Part shown: positions 37,142 through 45,329 of the stretch, piece by piece
How positions within the stretch are numbered: the first letter of the stretch is position 1
Layout: the number at the start of each line of letters is the position of its first letter
Assembly: GCF_040215105.1 (NCBI RefSeq)
Contig: NZ_CP157875.1
Span: forward strand, 1,851,501 to 1,915,500
DNA length: 64,000 nucleotides
Direction: 5' to 3'
DNA from: Aeromonas veronii
Lineage (GTDB): Bacteria > Pseudomonadota > Gammaproteobacteria > Enterobacterales > Aeromonadaceae
The notes under the pieces: generated by a model
The model's input: only the letters and a program-made list of their open reading frames with translations
The model's database searches: none
Told to the model about the DNA's origin: nothing
Made by a program: the position numbers and the translations under genes

Positions 37142-37390
37142 ATGCGTCTGGAAATCATCATCGACAAGAAACATCAGATCCCCACCTCGACCATGGAGGC
37201 ACTGCGCCAGGAGCTGCTCAAGCAGCTGGGCGAGAAATTCCCCGACTTGCATGTGCGGGTGGCCCCGGGCAGTACCATGGCGCTGACGGTCAGCCGGGCC
37301 AGCAAGGAAGACAAGGAGCTGGCTGAAGCCATGGTGCAGGAGGTGTGGGAGAATGCCGACAGCTGGATGCCGGAAGAGCAGCACGCCTGA
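37142..37390 (+). CDS. dinI: DNA damage-inducible protein DinI-like
   Basis: 82-residue modulator of RecA filaments. MRLEIIIDKKHQIPTSTMEA is followed by a helix and the VRVAPGSTMALTVS strand region, then an acidic C-terminal helix (EDKELAEAMVQEVWENAD), which mimics DNA when bound to RecA. ATG 37142 has GGAGAAG about 7 bases upstream; the longer open frame upstream contains the LexA box and is discarded. The LexA site indicates SOS control. Confidence 0.92.
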   Translation: MRLEIIIDKKHQIPTSTMEALRQELLKQLGEKFPDLHVRVAPGSTMALTVSRASKEDKELAEAMVQEVWENADSWMPEEQHA

Positions 37391-37437
37391 GCCTCTCGCA
37401 CTCAGGCCGAGCTTGTATGACGCCCGCTTGTGATGAC

Positions 37438-37466
37438 AAAAAACGCAGCCCAGGCTGCGTTTTTTG
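37438..37466 (+). terminator. Terminator of dinI
   Basis: AAAAAACGCAGCC / GGCTGCGTTTTTT stem-loop, about 48 bases after the dinI stop. Confidence 0.85.
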
Positions 37467-37505
37467 TTGATGGCACAGTGACAAACAAGCCAAAGGATGT
37501 GATTT

Positions 37506-37624
37506 GCTGACGAGCTGACGAGCTGACGAGCTGACGAGCTGACGAGCTGACGAGCTGACGAGCTGACGAGCTGACGAGCTGACGAGCTGACGAGCTGACG
37601 AGCTGACGAGCTGACGAGCTGACG
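37506..37624. repeat. Octamer tandem array, unit GCTGACGA, about 15 copies
   Basis: 119 bases of perfect repeats of an 8-base unit, with no interruptions. It begins 40 bases after the dinI terminator and ends 9 bases before the stop codon of the leftward DUF2927 gene. Since 8 is not a multiple of 3, any copy-number change would shift frame in a protein crossing it, but none of the supported genes does so. Confidence 0.97.
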
Positions 37625-37633
37625 CAGGGCAGG

Positions 37634-38455
37634 CTAGAGCCCGGCCCAACGTTTCAGGCTATCTATCTGCACCCGCTGGTCGGCCTGGGCGATGTCACCG
37701 TTGGCCCGCAGGGTCTTGATGGCGGCAGGCAGGGCAGCCTGCACCTCGTCCACTGTCATGCCGGAGCGCAGGGCCGGGTGGTAGGCGAGCTTGAGCAGCA
37801 CGTAATCGAGCCCGGTCGGGAAGCTGTCGATGCTGCGGTCGTTGAAGATGGAGGGGAAGACCTTGTCCGAGTCGTTGGGCAGTCCCATCACCTGGGTGAG
37901 CTCCTCCACCACGCAGTCCAAAAAACGCCCCTTGTCCCGGCTGTAATCCACCGGAATGATGATGGTGGCGCGGGCTATCTCGAAGCGGGGGTTGGTGGCG
38001 AAATTGGCCAGGCAGATCCCCTCCTTGAGGGCGATCTTGACCGAATCCCCCCGACCTATGGTACGGCTGGCCCAGCTCGCCATCTGCTGGTGGCGCGTCA
38101 TGATGAGGGTGAGATTGGGATTGGTCTCCACCAGCTGGATGGGCTGGCCGGTGATCCTGGCCAGGTGCTGGCTCTGGACTCTGACCACCTCGGCCTGCAG
38201 CGGCTTGTCGCCAAATTCGTTGATGAGTTTGAGGCGGATGGGGGCCTGCCAGCGGGAGAAGCGGATCTGGGTCTCATGGCCATATTCGCGTTTCATGGCG
38301 ACTTCCATGAAGCTCTGAATGAGATACGCATCGCTCTGCCAGCGGGCGGCCGCCTGCAGGGGTTGGCTTGGCATCCAGGCCAGCCAGGCGCTGACAAGCC
38401 AGGGCCACACCAGACGGCGGCCATATCGTCGGGAACGCTGTCGCCATGGGAACAT
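37634..38455 (-). CDS. DUF2927 domain protein, exported
   Basis: 273-residue protein with a basic start (MFPWRQRSRRYGRRLVWPW) and a hydrophobic signal segment ending near QAAA. The DUF2927 features are visible: HLARITGQPIQLVE, ICLANF, ARATIIIPVDYSRD, and CVVEELTQVMGLPNDSD, which resembles a metallopeptidase helix but has no HExxH. The function is unknown. AAGGAGGCAAC precedes ATG 38455. It is 20 bases after ygjP, probably the same transcript, and its stop abuts the octamer array. Confidence 0.8.
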   Translation of the reverse strand: MFPWRQRSRRYGRRLVWPWLVSAWLAWMPSQPLQAAARWQSDAYLIQSFMEVAMKREYGHETQIRFSRWQAPIRLKLINEFGDKPLQAEVVRVQSQHLARITGQPIQLVETNPNLTLIMTRHQQMASWASRTIGRGDSVKIALKEGICLANFATNPRFEIARATIIIPVDYSRDKGRFLDCVVEELTQVMGLPNDSDKVFPSIFNDRSIDSFPTGLDYVLLKLAYHPALRSGMTVDEVQAALPAAIKTLRANGDIAQADQRVQIDSLKRWAGL

Positions 38456-38475
38456 GTTGCCTCCTTGCAACCTGA

Positions 38476-38979
38476 TCAGCCCTTGCTCCGCTCGATGTCA
38501 CGCCAGGTGAGCCAGAGCCTGAGATCAAACTCCAGTTGATGATAGTCCGGTTCCATGTGCTGGCAGAGCTGATAGAAGGCCTTGTTGTGATCCTTCTCTT
38601 TGAGGTGGGCCAGCTCGTGCACCACGATCATCTTCAGGAATGCGGGGTGGGCCTCCTTGAACAGGGCGGCGATGCGAATTTCGTTCTTGGCCTTGAGTTT
38701 GTTGCCCTGCACCCGGCTGACATAGGTGTGCAGACCCAGCGCGTCCTTGATCACGTTGATCTTGCCGTCGAAGATCACCTTGGAGAGTGGCGCCGAACTC
38801 TTGAGGTAGCGGTTCTTGAGATCCATGGTGTAGGCCAAGAGCGCCTTGTCACTCTGGATGAGGTGCGTGTCGGGGTAGCGCTTGGCCAGCACCTCGCCGA
38901 GCTTGTTTGCCGCAATCAGCTGCTGCACCTGGGCCTTGAGGGGCTCGGGATAGCCACCGAGATAGGTCAGTTCCGCCAT
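38476..38979 (-). CDS. ygjP: YgjP-like zinc metallopeptidase
   Basis: 167 residues, the same length as E. coli YgjP. The catalytic HELAH (H121, E122, H125) is followed by H131 in KEKDHNKAFYQLC, a WLM/YgjP-type metal site. The N-terminal MAELTYLGGYPEPL and LGLHTYVSRVQGNKLKAK match as well. The natural substrate is unknown. It is the first of two leftward genes after a strong terminator. Confidence 0.92.
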   Translation of the reverse strand: MAELTYLGGYPEPLKAQVQQLIAANKLGEVLAKRYPDTHLIQSDKALLAYTMDLKNRYLKSSAPLSKVIFDGKINVIKDALGLHTYVSRVQGNKLKAKNEIRIAALFKEAHPAFLKMIVVHELAHLKEKDHNKAFYQLCQHMEPDYHQLEFDLRLWLTWRDIERSKG

Positions 38980-39050
38980 GGTATCTCACTCGTCACATCA
39001 AAAATGAGCGCCATTGTAGTGAGGATGCGCCGCTTTGGATACCGCGGCAA

Positions 39051-39090
39051 TGACAAGGGCCGCCCTGATTGCCCAGGGCGGCCCTTGTCA
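39051..39090 (-). terminator. Large hairpin after the membrane protein gene
   Basis: Two 17-base arms (TGACAAGGGCCGCCCTG and its complement) with a 6-base loop, 12 bases after the stop at 39103. Flanks lack a long T-run, but the stem is very stable. Confidence 0.65.
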
Positions 39091-39102
39091 TGATGGGGCG
39101 GC

Positions 39103-40749
39103 TCAGCGTCTGCGGTAGAGGCCGGGATCCACCTCTTCATAGCGCTCGGTCAGGTACTGATAGAAGGCGAGGCTGGAGGGGGAGCTCGGTTTTTTCAACT
39201 CATCGGCGATCCGCTCCGGCTTGGCGATGATGAACTTGGGGGTCTGGCGTTTGAGATCCGCCAATACCCGCTCGCGCACGTCATAGGGCGGATTGACGTT
39301 GGCAAAGAACAGGTAGGCGGAGGCGGGCTGGCGATCGGTCCAGAGGTAATATTGCGGCTGGATGCCATCGACCCAGATCTTGTCACTCGGCGTCGTCTCT
39401 GCCTTGATCCTGTCGACCCGTACCTGGGTCGGCGGATTGAACGGCTTGCCCTTGAGGTTGCCCTCCCAGGCGTTGTTGAGCAGCAGGGCCAGCATGGCCA
39501 GCGAGGCGAGCCAGGGAGTGGCACTGCGCACATCCCAGGCACGCCACAGGGGCACCAGGATCAACACAGGCAGGGCCCACAGCAGGCTGTTGCCAAGCAC
39601 TTCCCGCACCCTCTCCAGGGTCCACTCCTTGGTGCTCCAGCCATAGCCGAGCTGCTGGGCCAGCAGCCAGCTGGCGGTCAGCACCACCAGGGAGATGCAG
39701 AGCAAGCCCAGGGCGTCGGACTGCTGCTCGCTGCGATCCAGCAGGCAGGCGAGCGGCAACAGAGCGAACTGCAGAAAGAGCACGTCATAGTGATCGAACA
39801 CATGGCCGGAGACCGAGTTGGCCACCAGGGTGAACAGCACCCCGAGCAGGGTGGCGGACAGGGCGGGCAGGTACCACTCCTGCCGGCGGGTCAGCATCAG
39901 CACGATGAAGGCGGGCAGCAACATGATGAGGCCGGTGCGCAGCAGGCCGACGCTGCCGACATCCGGCGAGAAGCCGCTGCTGCCGTAGCTGCCCTCGAAG
40001 AAGATCCCGAAGGCGTAGTACTGGAACTCGGCCAGGAGGCCATGGTGCTGGAAGTAGGCCAACAGCGGCCCGCCGACGAGGGCGAGCCCCAGCAGGCTGG
40101 AGACGAGCAGGGCGAAGGCGCAGCGCCATTGCTCCCGCAGGCCCCAGGTGCAGAACAGCACCAGATACCAGGCTCCCCAGAAGGCCCCGTTGTTGGTGCG
40201 CATCCAGGCGACGATGGCGAAGGTGATGGCCGTCACCAGGGCGGGTCCCCAGCTGAAGCGTTTGTCCAGCAACAGGGTGATGAAGGCCCACTGGGCGATG
40301 AGGGCCAGGTGGAACGTCCAGTCCTCGGTCATGTTGCCGTAGTAGTAGCGGGTGCTGTAGAGCGCCAGCAGCGCCAGCATGCTGCCAAGACGGGCCTGCA
40401 GGGAGAGCCCGAGCTGGGTGAAGGCCTGCCAGCTGGCGAGCAGTCCGAACCAGCAGAGCACCCATTCCAGCAGCCAGATCCCGAAGAAGCCACCCATCCC
40501 GTAGCCCAGGGCATCGAGGGCAAAGATCATGGGCCCCTTGATGTCGATCATGTCCCGATAGAGCACGCCCCCCTCGCTCCACATCTTGCCCATCACCGCG
40601 AACAGCGAGGCGTCAAAGCCCGGCGCCATGCCGTGGAACAGCGGATTGCGCAGGCAAAACAGCAGGGCTATCAGGGCCGTGAGCAGGATAACCAGTGGCT
40701 TGAGCCCCGGGTTGTGGCGCTGCGGAGTAAAACGGATGGCGTGATTCAT
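39103..40749 (-). CDS. Large polytopic membrane protein, GT-C/GT39-like
   Basis: 548 residues with about eleven hydrophobic segments in the first 430 and a soluble C-terminal domain of about 110. The first loop contains GFDASLFAVMGKMWSEGGVL and YRDMIDIKGPMIFALD, an acidic pattern like the catalytic loop of dolichyl-mannosyltransferase-type (GT-C) enzymes that use lipid-linked sugars. No closer family is recognised, so transfer of a sugar to lipid A, lipoprotein or a glycan is only a suggestion. It stands alone, with a duplicated upstream region. Confidence 0.65.
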   Translation of the reverse strand: MNHAIRFTPQRHNPGLKPLVILLTALIALLFCLRNPLFHGMAPGFDASLFAVMGKMWSEGGVLYRDMIDIKGPMIFALDALGYGMGGFFGIWLLEWVLCWFGLLASWQAFTQLGLSLQARLGSMLALLALYSTRYYYGNMTEDWTFHLALIAQWAFITLLLDKRFSWGPALVTAITFAIVAWMRTNNGAFWGAWYLVLFCTWGLREQWRCAFALLVSSLLGLALVGGPLLAYFQHHGLLAEFQYYAFGIFFEGSYGSSGFSPDVGSVGLLRTGLIMLLPAFIVLMLTRRQEWYLPALSATLLGVLFTLVANSVSGHVFDHYDVLFLQFALLPLACLLDRSEQQSDALGLLCISLVVLTASWLLAQQLGYGWSTKEWTLERVREVLGNSLLWALPVLILVPLWRAWDVRSATPWLASLAMLALLLNNAWEGNLKGKPFNPPTQVRVDRIKAETTPSDKIWVDGIQPQYYLWTDRQPASAYLFFANVNPPYDVRERVLADLKRQTPKFIIAKPERIADELKKPSSPSSLAFYQYLTERYEEVDPGLYRRR

Positions 40750-40767
40750 GGGTGACCTGTTCCAGCA

Positions 40768-41019
40768 GGGAGACGAAAAGCGGGCCTATCTTGCCGAGGC
40801 TAGCAGCGCTATGCAATGGGATGAAGGAATGTGCTTGAAATAATTTATAAAAGTCCCGTTTTCAGTCCCTCGCGGGGAGACGAAAAGCGGGGCCAAGTCC
40901 TTGCCGAGGCTGGTAGCGTTATGCAATGGGATGAAGGAATGTGCTTGAAATAATTTATAAAAGTCCCGTTTTCAGTCCCTCGCGGGGGGACGGGAAGTGG
41001 GGCCCAGTGTTGCCGAGGG
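40768..41019. repeat. 107/110-bp direct repeat plus partial third copy
   Basis: Unit 1 is 40768-40874 and unit 2 is 40875-40984; a 35-base third start follows to 41019. Units 1 and 2 share an identical 64-base block containing GAAATAATTTATAAAAGTCC. The array lies directly upstream of the leftward membrane protein gene, so its promoter region is probably duplicated. Confidence 0.93.
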
Positions 41020-41231
41020 ACCTATTTCTCGCACACCTCTATAGTGTAAAATATCGATAGTGAAAGATAATCAACATTTAATTCTGGATTTCTGTGGGTT
41101 TAATTAAACATTTAGCTAACAAATTGAAGTGTTATAGATTTTTTGACTACCATAGCAGCCGGGGTCGCCCCAAGTGACGAGGCCCTTTCCCCGCAAGGAG
41201 AAAGGGCCTCGTTTTGTACGGGGTACCCAGG
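41020..41231. other. AT-rich island with rightward terminator
   Basis: 41030-41150 is strongly AT-rich for this genome and holds no gene. CGAGGCCCTTTC / GAAAGGGCCTCG (41178-41215) followed by TTTT is a terminator reading rightwards, although the adjacent gene at 41232 is leftward. A small RNA on the plus strand is possible but unproven. Confidence 0.5.
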
Positions 41232-42881
41232 CTAGCCGCCGTGGTACTCCACCAGCACCGGCAGGGGGGCCAGCACGGGGCGATGACGGGCCCAGCGGCT
41301 GAAGGCATCGGCGAGGGTGATGCCAAGTTCCTGATTGTGTTGGGTCAGGGTACGGGCCAGCGCCGTGTAACCCTCCTTGCCGGAGGCGGTATAGGCGCTG
41401 GAAACACCGCGATAGACGGTGTTCGCGTCGACGGCTTGCCACTGGCCCGGGCTAGGCTCCCACTCCAGCCGGGTAATGCGACTGCCCTTGGGCCGATCCC
41501 CCTGATAGCAGAACCGCACCCCGGCGGTATAGGGGAAGCTGCCGTTGCCATTGCCGACGACGCCGTTGTTGGTGGCATTGTCGATGGCACTCTCCAGCGC
41601 CTCCGCCAGCTCATGACCGTGGACCCGGTAGAGGGTCAGGGGAATGGCGAAGGGGAGCAGCCGTCCGGCGATGTCCGCCTCGCTGAGGGGCCCGGCCTCG
41701 AGGGAGCAGCGCACGCCCCCTGCGTTGTGCAGGGAGAAATCCACCTGACCCACCTGCTCGTGAGCGGCGCTCAGCATGGCGCTCGCCACGAGCGGCGCGA
41801 CCTGGCTGCCGGCGGGGTAGTTGGCATCGGGCAGACGCTGGTGATGAAGGGGCGCATCCAGGCGGGTCACCACCCGCTGGGTCATGGTCTCGAGCTCGGG
41901 TCGATAGCGCTTGGCCAGATGTTGCTCTATCTCGGCGGCGGGCTCGCAGAAGCAGAGGCCCGCGGGTGCCTCAGAGGCGAACGGCCAGGGTTGCCAGGGT
42001 AGCCACTCCAGCTGGCCACGGCTGTGGCTAACCCGGCCTGCGTCATCGAAGGTCAGCTCGCACACCCCGAGGCAGAGCGCGCTGTGGGCGGCGTGCAGGA
42101 TGGCGACCCCTTCGATCATCAGGGGGTAGTCGCCTTCACTTGTGAGGCCAAGGGGGGCGAGATCCCCCAGCAGGCTGTGGGTATGGCCCCCGATGATGAG
42201 GCTGAGTTCGGGGAAGCGCGCGGCCAGGCGCTTGTCCTGCTCAAGCCCGAGATGGCTCAGCAAGATGATGTGGTGGATGCCTTGCGCCCGGATCTCTTCG
42301 AGGGCCCGGGTGAGGGTCTCCTCGATGCCGTGAAAATGGGTGTGGGCGTCCGGGTTGGCGATGGTCGCCATCTGCGGCAAGGTGATGCCGAGCAGGGCGA
42401 AGGGGACGCCGCCGACGAGGCGTTGGTGCCAGGGACGGCTGGCGTCATACAGGTTGGTCAGGCCGCGCAGGCGCAGGGAGAGGCCGTCGGGCTCCTGGCT
42501 GCTGTCGAGGTTGGCCGTCAGCACCGGGAAGTCGAGTTGGCGCAGGAACTCCACCAGAGGGCCGTTGCCGAGATCGAATTCGTGATTGCCGATCACCATG
42601 GCGTCCGGGCGCAACCGGCCGAGCAGATCCGCGTTGGCGCGCCCCTTGAAGCGGTTGAAATAGAGGGAGCCCTGGAAGGTGTCGCCGCCGTGGAGGAACA
42701 GGCACGCCTGACCTGCCGCCTCGGCCTGCGCACGCAGGCGGTCGAGCCGGGTCAGGATGCGGCCATAGCCGCCGCACTGGGTGCGCCATTCGGATTCGCC
42801 GACCGGGAGAAAGCGCATGGGCGCCCCATCGAAATGGGAGTGGCAGTCACTGAAATGGGCAAGTTGAACCGTAATACTCAT
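41232..42881 (-). CDS. 5'-nucleotidase/metallophosphatase without signal peptide
   Basis: 549 residues with the two domains of the UshA family. The metal-binding residues are in AHFSDCHSHF (D12, H14), GGDTFQG (D67), GNHEFD (N99, H100) and GGHTHS. The C-terminal nucleotide domain has HNAGGVR and the NGNGSFPYTAGVRF region. UshA is periplasmic, but here the sequence starts MSITVQLAHFSDC directly, with AAGGAGGA at a good distance, so there is no room for a signal peptide. The enzyme should therefore be cytoplasmic, with a role in nucleotide or dinucleotide breakdown. It follows dcuC by 100 bases. Confidence 0.85.
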   Translation of the reverse strand: MSITVQLAHFSDCHSHFDGAPMRFLPVGESEWRTQCGGYGRILTRLDRLRAQAEAAGQACLFLHGGDTFQGSLYFNRFKGRANADLLGRLRPDAMVIGNHEFDLGNGPLVEFLRQLDFPVLTANLDSSQEPDGLSLRLRGLTNLYDASRPWHQRLVGGVPFALLGITLPQMATIANPDAHTHFHGIEETLTRALEEIRAQGIHHIILLSHLGLEQDKRLAARFPELSLIIGGHTHSLLGDLAPLGLTSEGDYPLMIEGVAILHAAHSALCLGVCELTFDDAGRVSHSRGQLEWLPWQPWPFASEAPAGLCFCEPAAEIEQHLAKRYRPELETMTQRVVTRLDAPLHHQRLPDANYPAGSQVAPLVASAMLSAAHEQVGQVDFSLHNAGGVRCSLEAGPLSEADIAGRLLPFAIPLTLYRVHGHELAEALESAIDNATNNGVVGNGNGSFPYTAGVRFCYQGDRPKGSRITRLEWEPSPGQWQAVDANTVYRGVSSAYTASGKEGYTALARTLTQHNQELGITLADAFSRWARHRPVLAPLPVLVEYHGG

Positions 42882-42938
42882 CTCGGTCCTCCTTAGAGAA
42901 AAAAGAGCACCGAGTCTACTCCAGGGGAGGGGGGAGAT

Positions 42939-42964
42939 ACCAGCCCGGCGGGCGCCGGGCTGGT
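42939..42964 (-). terminator. Hairpin after dcuC
   Basis: ACCAGCCCGG / CCGGGCTGGT stem between dcuC and the nucleotidase gene; on the minus strand it is followed only by ATCTCC, so termination may be partial. Confidence 0.45.
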
Positions 42965-42981
42965 GACAGTAGGGCAGTGAC

Positions 42982-44334
42982 TTAGGCGGGAACCAGGATC
43001 TGGGTGGCGAGGATCACCACCAGCAGGCCGACGGCCACCGGCAGCGAGGTACGCTTGACCACTTCGAAGGGGGAGAGATTGCCCATGCCCGCACAGGCGA
43101 CCACCACGCCGGAGACCGGGGAGATGGTGCGACCGAGGTTGGAGGCCTGCAGCATGGGGATGACCAGATAGGCCGGGTTGACCCCGAGGCTGGTGGCCAG
43201 ATGCGGGATCAGCTCCACGAAGGCGTAGAAGGGGGCATTGCCCGAGCCGGTGGTGAAGGCGGCCAGGGTGGTGATGACCACCAGTACCAGCATGATGACG
43301 ATGCCGCCGGTGCCAAAACTCTGGGCAAGATCCAGCAGGTTTGCGATGAAGCCGAGCCCCATCAGGCCCTGGGCGAAGACCCCGGCGCCGACCAGGAGCA
43401 TGACCACGCCGGCGAAGGCGTCTGCCATGCTGCGCCAGCAGATCTGCAGACCGTCCAGCAGCTCCTTGCCATCGCGCTTGCGCACCAGCTCCAGCAGGGC
43501 GGCCAGCACCAGGCAGATGACGATGATGGTGACGATGTCGAGCTTGGGACCGACTTTGCCGTCAAACAGCAGCACCCCGATGATGGGAGTGAAGGGCAGG
43601 ATGGCGTAGAAGCTGGGGGCATCGGTGATGAGATCGCTCGGGGCGACCGGAGCATTGTGCTCGCCGGACTTCTGGTCCAGATAACGCTGCCAGAAGAAGT
43701 GGGTCACCGCCATGGCGGCGATGGCCGCGAGGGAGATGGGCAGGGTCAGCTGGAAGGCGAACTCGATGAGCTCCATGTTGGCCGCCTGGGCCGCCATCAC
43801 CACGTCCCCGGAGGTGGGGGCGAGGATGATGGCCGCCGGGGAGGCGCACACCGCCGCCGCCGCGCCGCGGGAGATCCCCATGTTGACCATGAGCGGGAAC
43901 AGGGTCGCCATCAGCAGTACCCCGAGACCGGTGGCCGAGCTCACCGCGAGGGACATGGCGCAGGCCACCAGATAGGCGGCGACCAGCAGGATATAGGGGG
44001 ACTTGATGATGCCAAGCGGCTTGCTGGCGAGTTTCACCAGAATGGTGTTGGCGCCGATGTGGCTCATGTAGCCGGCAAAACCGCACAGCACCATGATCAG
44101 CATGCCCAGGCCACCGCCACGGTCGACCAGCAGGAAGCGCACGTACTCGAACACGTCCGTGGCTACATGACCGGTGGAGGTGACGCTGGCGGGCAGCACG
44201 GTCTTGCCCATCAGGGCGGTGATGGCCAGCAGCAGCAGACCGCCGCTGAGCAGGACCCCGGTCGCCGAGTAGCCTTTGAATATGTAGCGACCCACGGCCA
44301 GGGTGACCAGGGTGCCAATGAGGAGTTCCATCAT
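42982..44334 (-). CDS. dcuC: Anaerobic C4-dicarboxylate transporter DcuC
   Basis: 450-residue inner-membrane carrier, about twelve helices, that exports succinate during fermentation and can exchange fumarate. Family features include GYMSHIGANTILVKLASKPL and the C-terminal block LGRTISPVSGVVVACAGMGN. AGGAA lies 8 bases before the ATG; the next codon is also ATG (44331). With pflB at the other end of the window it points to fermentative growth. No clear FNR site was found upstream. Confidence 0.92.
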   Translation of the reverse strand: MMELLIGTLVTLAVGRYIFKGYSATGVLLSGGLLLLAITALMGKTVLPASVTSTGHVATDVFEYVRFLLVDRGGGLGMLIMVLCGFAGYMSHIGANTILVKLASKPLGIIKSPYILLVAAYLVACAMSLAVSSATGLGVLLMATLFPLMVNMGISRGAAAAVCASPAAIILAPTSGDVVMAAQAANMELIEFAFQLTLPISLAAIAAMAVTHFFWQRYLDQKSGEHNAPVAPSDLITDAPSFYAILPFTPIIGVLLFDGKVGPKLDIVTIIVICLVLAALLELVRKRDGKELLDGLQICWRSMADAFAGVVMLLVGAGVFAQGLMGLGFIANLLDLAQSFGTGGIVIMLVLVVITTLAAFTTGSGNAPFYAFVELIPHLATSLGVNPAYLVIPMLQASNLGRTISPVSGVVVACAGMGNLSPFEVVKRTSLPVAVGLLVVILATQILVPA

Positions 44335-44645
44335 AAAGTAAGTTCCTGAGTACGAATAACGGTGGAGCTGCGTGCCCGCGTTGGCGCAGATCTGACCAAA
44401 TTGGTTAGCCCCGGTAATAAAACGTGCTGATTATTATCTCAAAAGTAGTATTTTTCTTTGATCTGTCTCCCTATCTTTCACATTCGAGCTGTCTCGTCTG
44501 ACCACCCTTTGTGCACTTGGACCTGGCTCAGGGTGACAGGAGGTGACAGTTGTCCCGAACGCGGGTAATCTCCCATCTTGAATATTAATTCATTGATTCT
44601 TAATCGAAATTACGCCGGACTCACAAGGAGCAAGGCAGCGAACAG
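44335..44645. other. Divergent promoter region, dcuC / DUF922-like gene
   Basis: About 310 bases. It contains a short perfect palindrome ACCAA-A-TTGGT (44395-44405) 61 bases before dcuC and an AT-rich stretch 44410-44460. I could not assign the palindrome to a known regulator. Confidence 0.5.
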
Positions 44646-45242
44646 ATGGGACTCTTCAGCAAAGCAGGGATGGCGGCCGTCCTGATGTACGCCGCCTCAA
44701 TCGGGGCACAACCCTCCCATCATAGCGGTATTCGAGTGGCGCCGGATATAAAGGTCGATTTTCAGTTTTACCGGGTATCCGGTCCCGATGTCGCCAGCCT
44801 GATGCGCCAGATCGCCCACCCCGCTCCCACCCAGGCGAACGGCCACATCGGCAAGGCGAGTTATCAGCTCTCCTGGCAGTTGCAGACAAAGCCAACGGCG
44901 GCGCGCTGCGAGCTGGAGCAGGCCAGCGTGACCGCCCGCGTCAAGGTGCTGGTACCGAACTGGATGGACAAGGCGAAGGCGCCCGAGCGCGAACGGCAGA
45001 AGTGGGATCGGCTGATGGCGGCCATGTTTGACTACGAGAGCCGTCACAAGGACATCCTGCTGGAGAGCGTGAGCCAGCTTGGCATCCGGCTCGCCCAGTT
45101 GCCGGTGACCCGGGATTGCGACGCCCTGCAATATCAGGGGTGGCAGCAGGGGCAGGCGGTGCTGGCGACCACCCGCAGCCGTTTCGCCACCCTGGCGCAG
45201 CAGACCGACGGTGGCCGCAAGTTGGGGCTGGTCTGGCGCTGA
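44646..45242 (+). CDS. DUF922-like exported protein, degenerate metal motif
   Basis: 198 residues with a signal peptide (MGLFSKAGMAAVLMYAASIG, cleavage near GAQ). The order of conserved pieces fits the DUF922 putative zinc proteases: YQLSWQLQ, CELEQASVTARVKVLVPNW, then W120 followed by the helix that normally carries HExxH, and finally a cysteine in TRDCDALQ. In place of HExxH the sequence reads YESRH (Y130, E131, H134). So the first zinc ligand is replaced by tyrosine, and activity is doubtful. A terminator follows. Confidence 0.7.
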   Translation: MGLFSKAGMAAVLMYAASIGAQPSHHSGIRVAPDIKVDFQFYRVSGPDVASLMRQIAHPAPTQANGHIGKASYQLSWQLQTKPTAARCELEQASVTARVKVLVPNWMDKAKAPERERQKWDRLMAAMFDYESRHKDILLESVSQLGIRLAQLPVTRDCDALQYQGWQQGQAVLATTRSRFATLAQQTDGGRKLGLVWR

Positions 45243-45264
45243 GCGCTGACATGGGGCAAAACAG

Positions 45265-45294
45265 AACGGGCTACCCAGTGGGTAGCCCGTTTTC
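45265..45294. terminator. Terminator between DUF922-like gene and mnmC
   Basis: Perfect 12-bp stem AACGGGCTACCC / GGGTAGCCCGTT with AGT loop and TTT, between convergent genes. Confidence 0.75.
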
Positions 45295-45329
45295 GTTGGT
45301 CATCGGCCGCCAGCCTCAGGCTTGCTTGT

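Noticed and set aside
37506..37624. CRISPR array
   Set aside because: Units are contiguous 8-mers with no spacers, and no cas genes are near.
37290..37649. Open frame with repeated SSARQLV translation
   Set aside because: It is only the octamer array read through in one frame; 8-base units give an artificial 8-residue protein repeat. No start site supports it.
40768..41019. Insertion sequence ends or attachment site
   Set aside because: Direct repeats lie side by side with no mobile gene or inverted ends between them; simple tandem duplication fits better.
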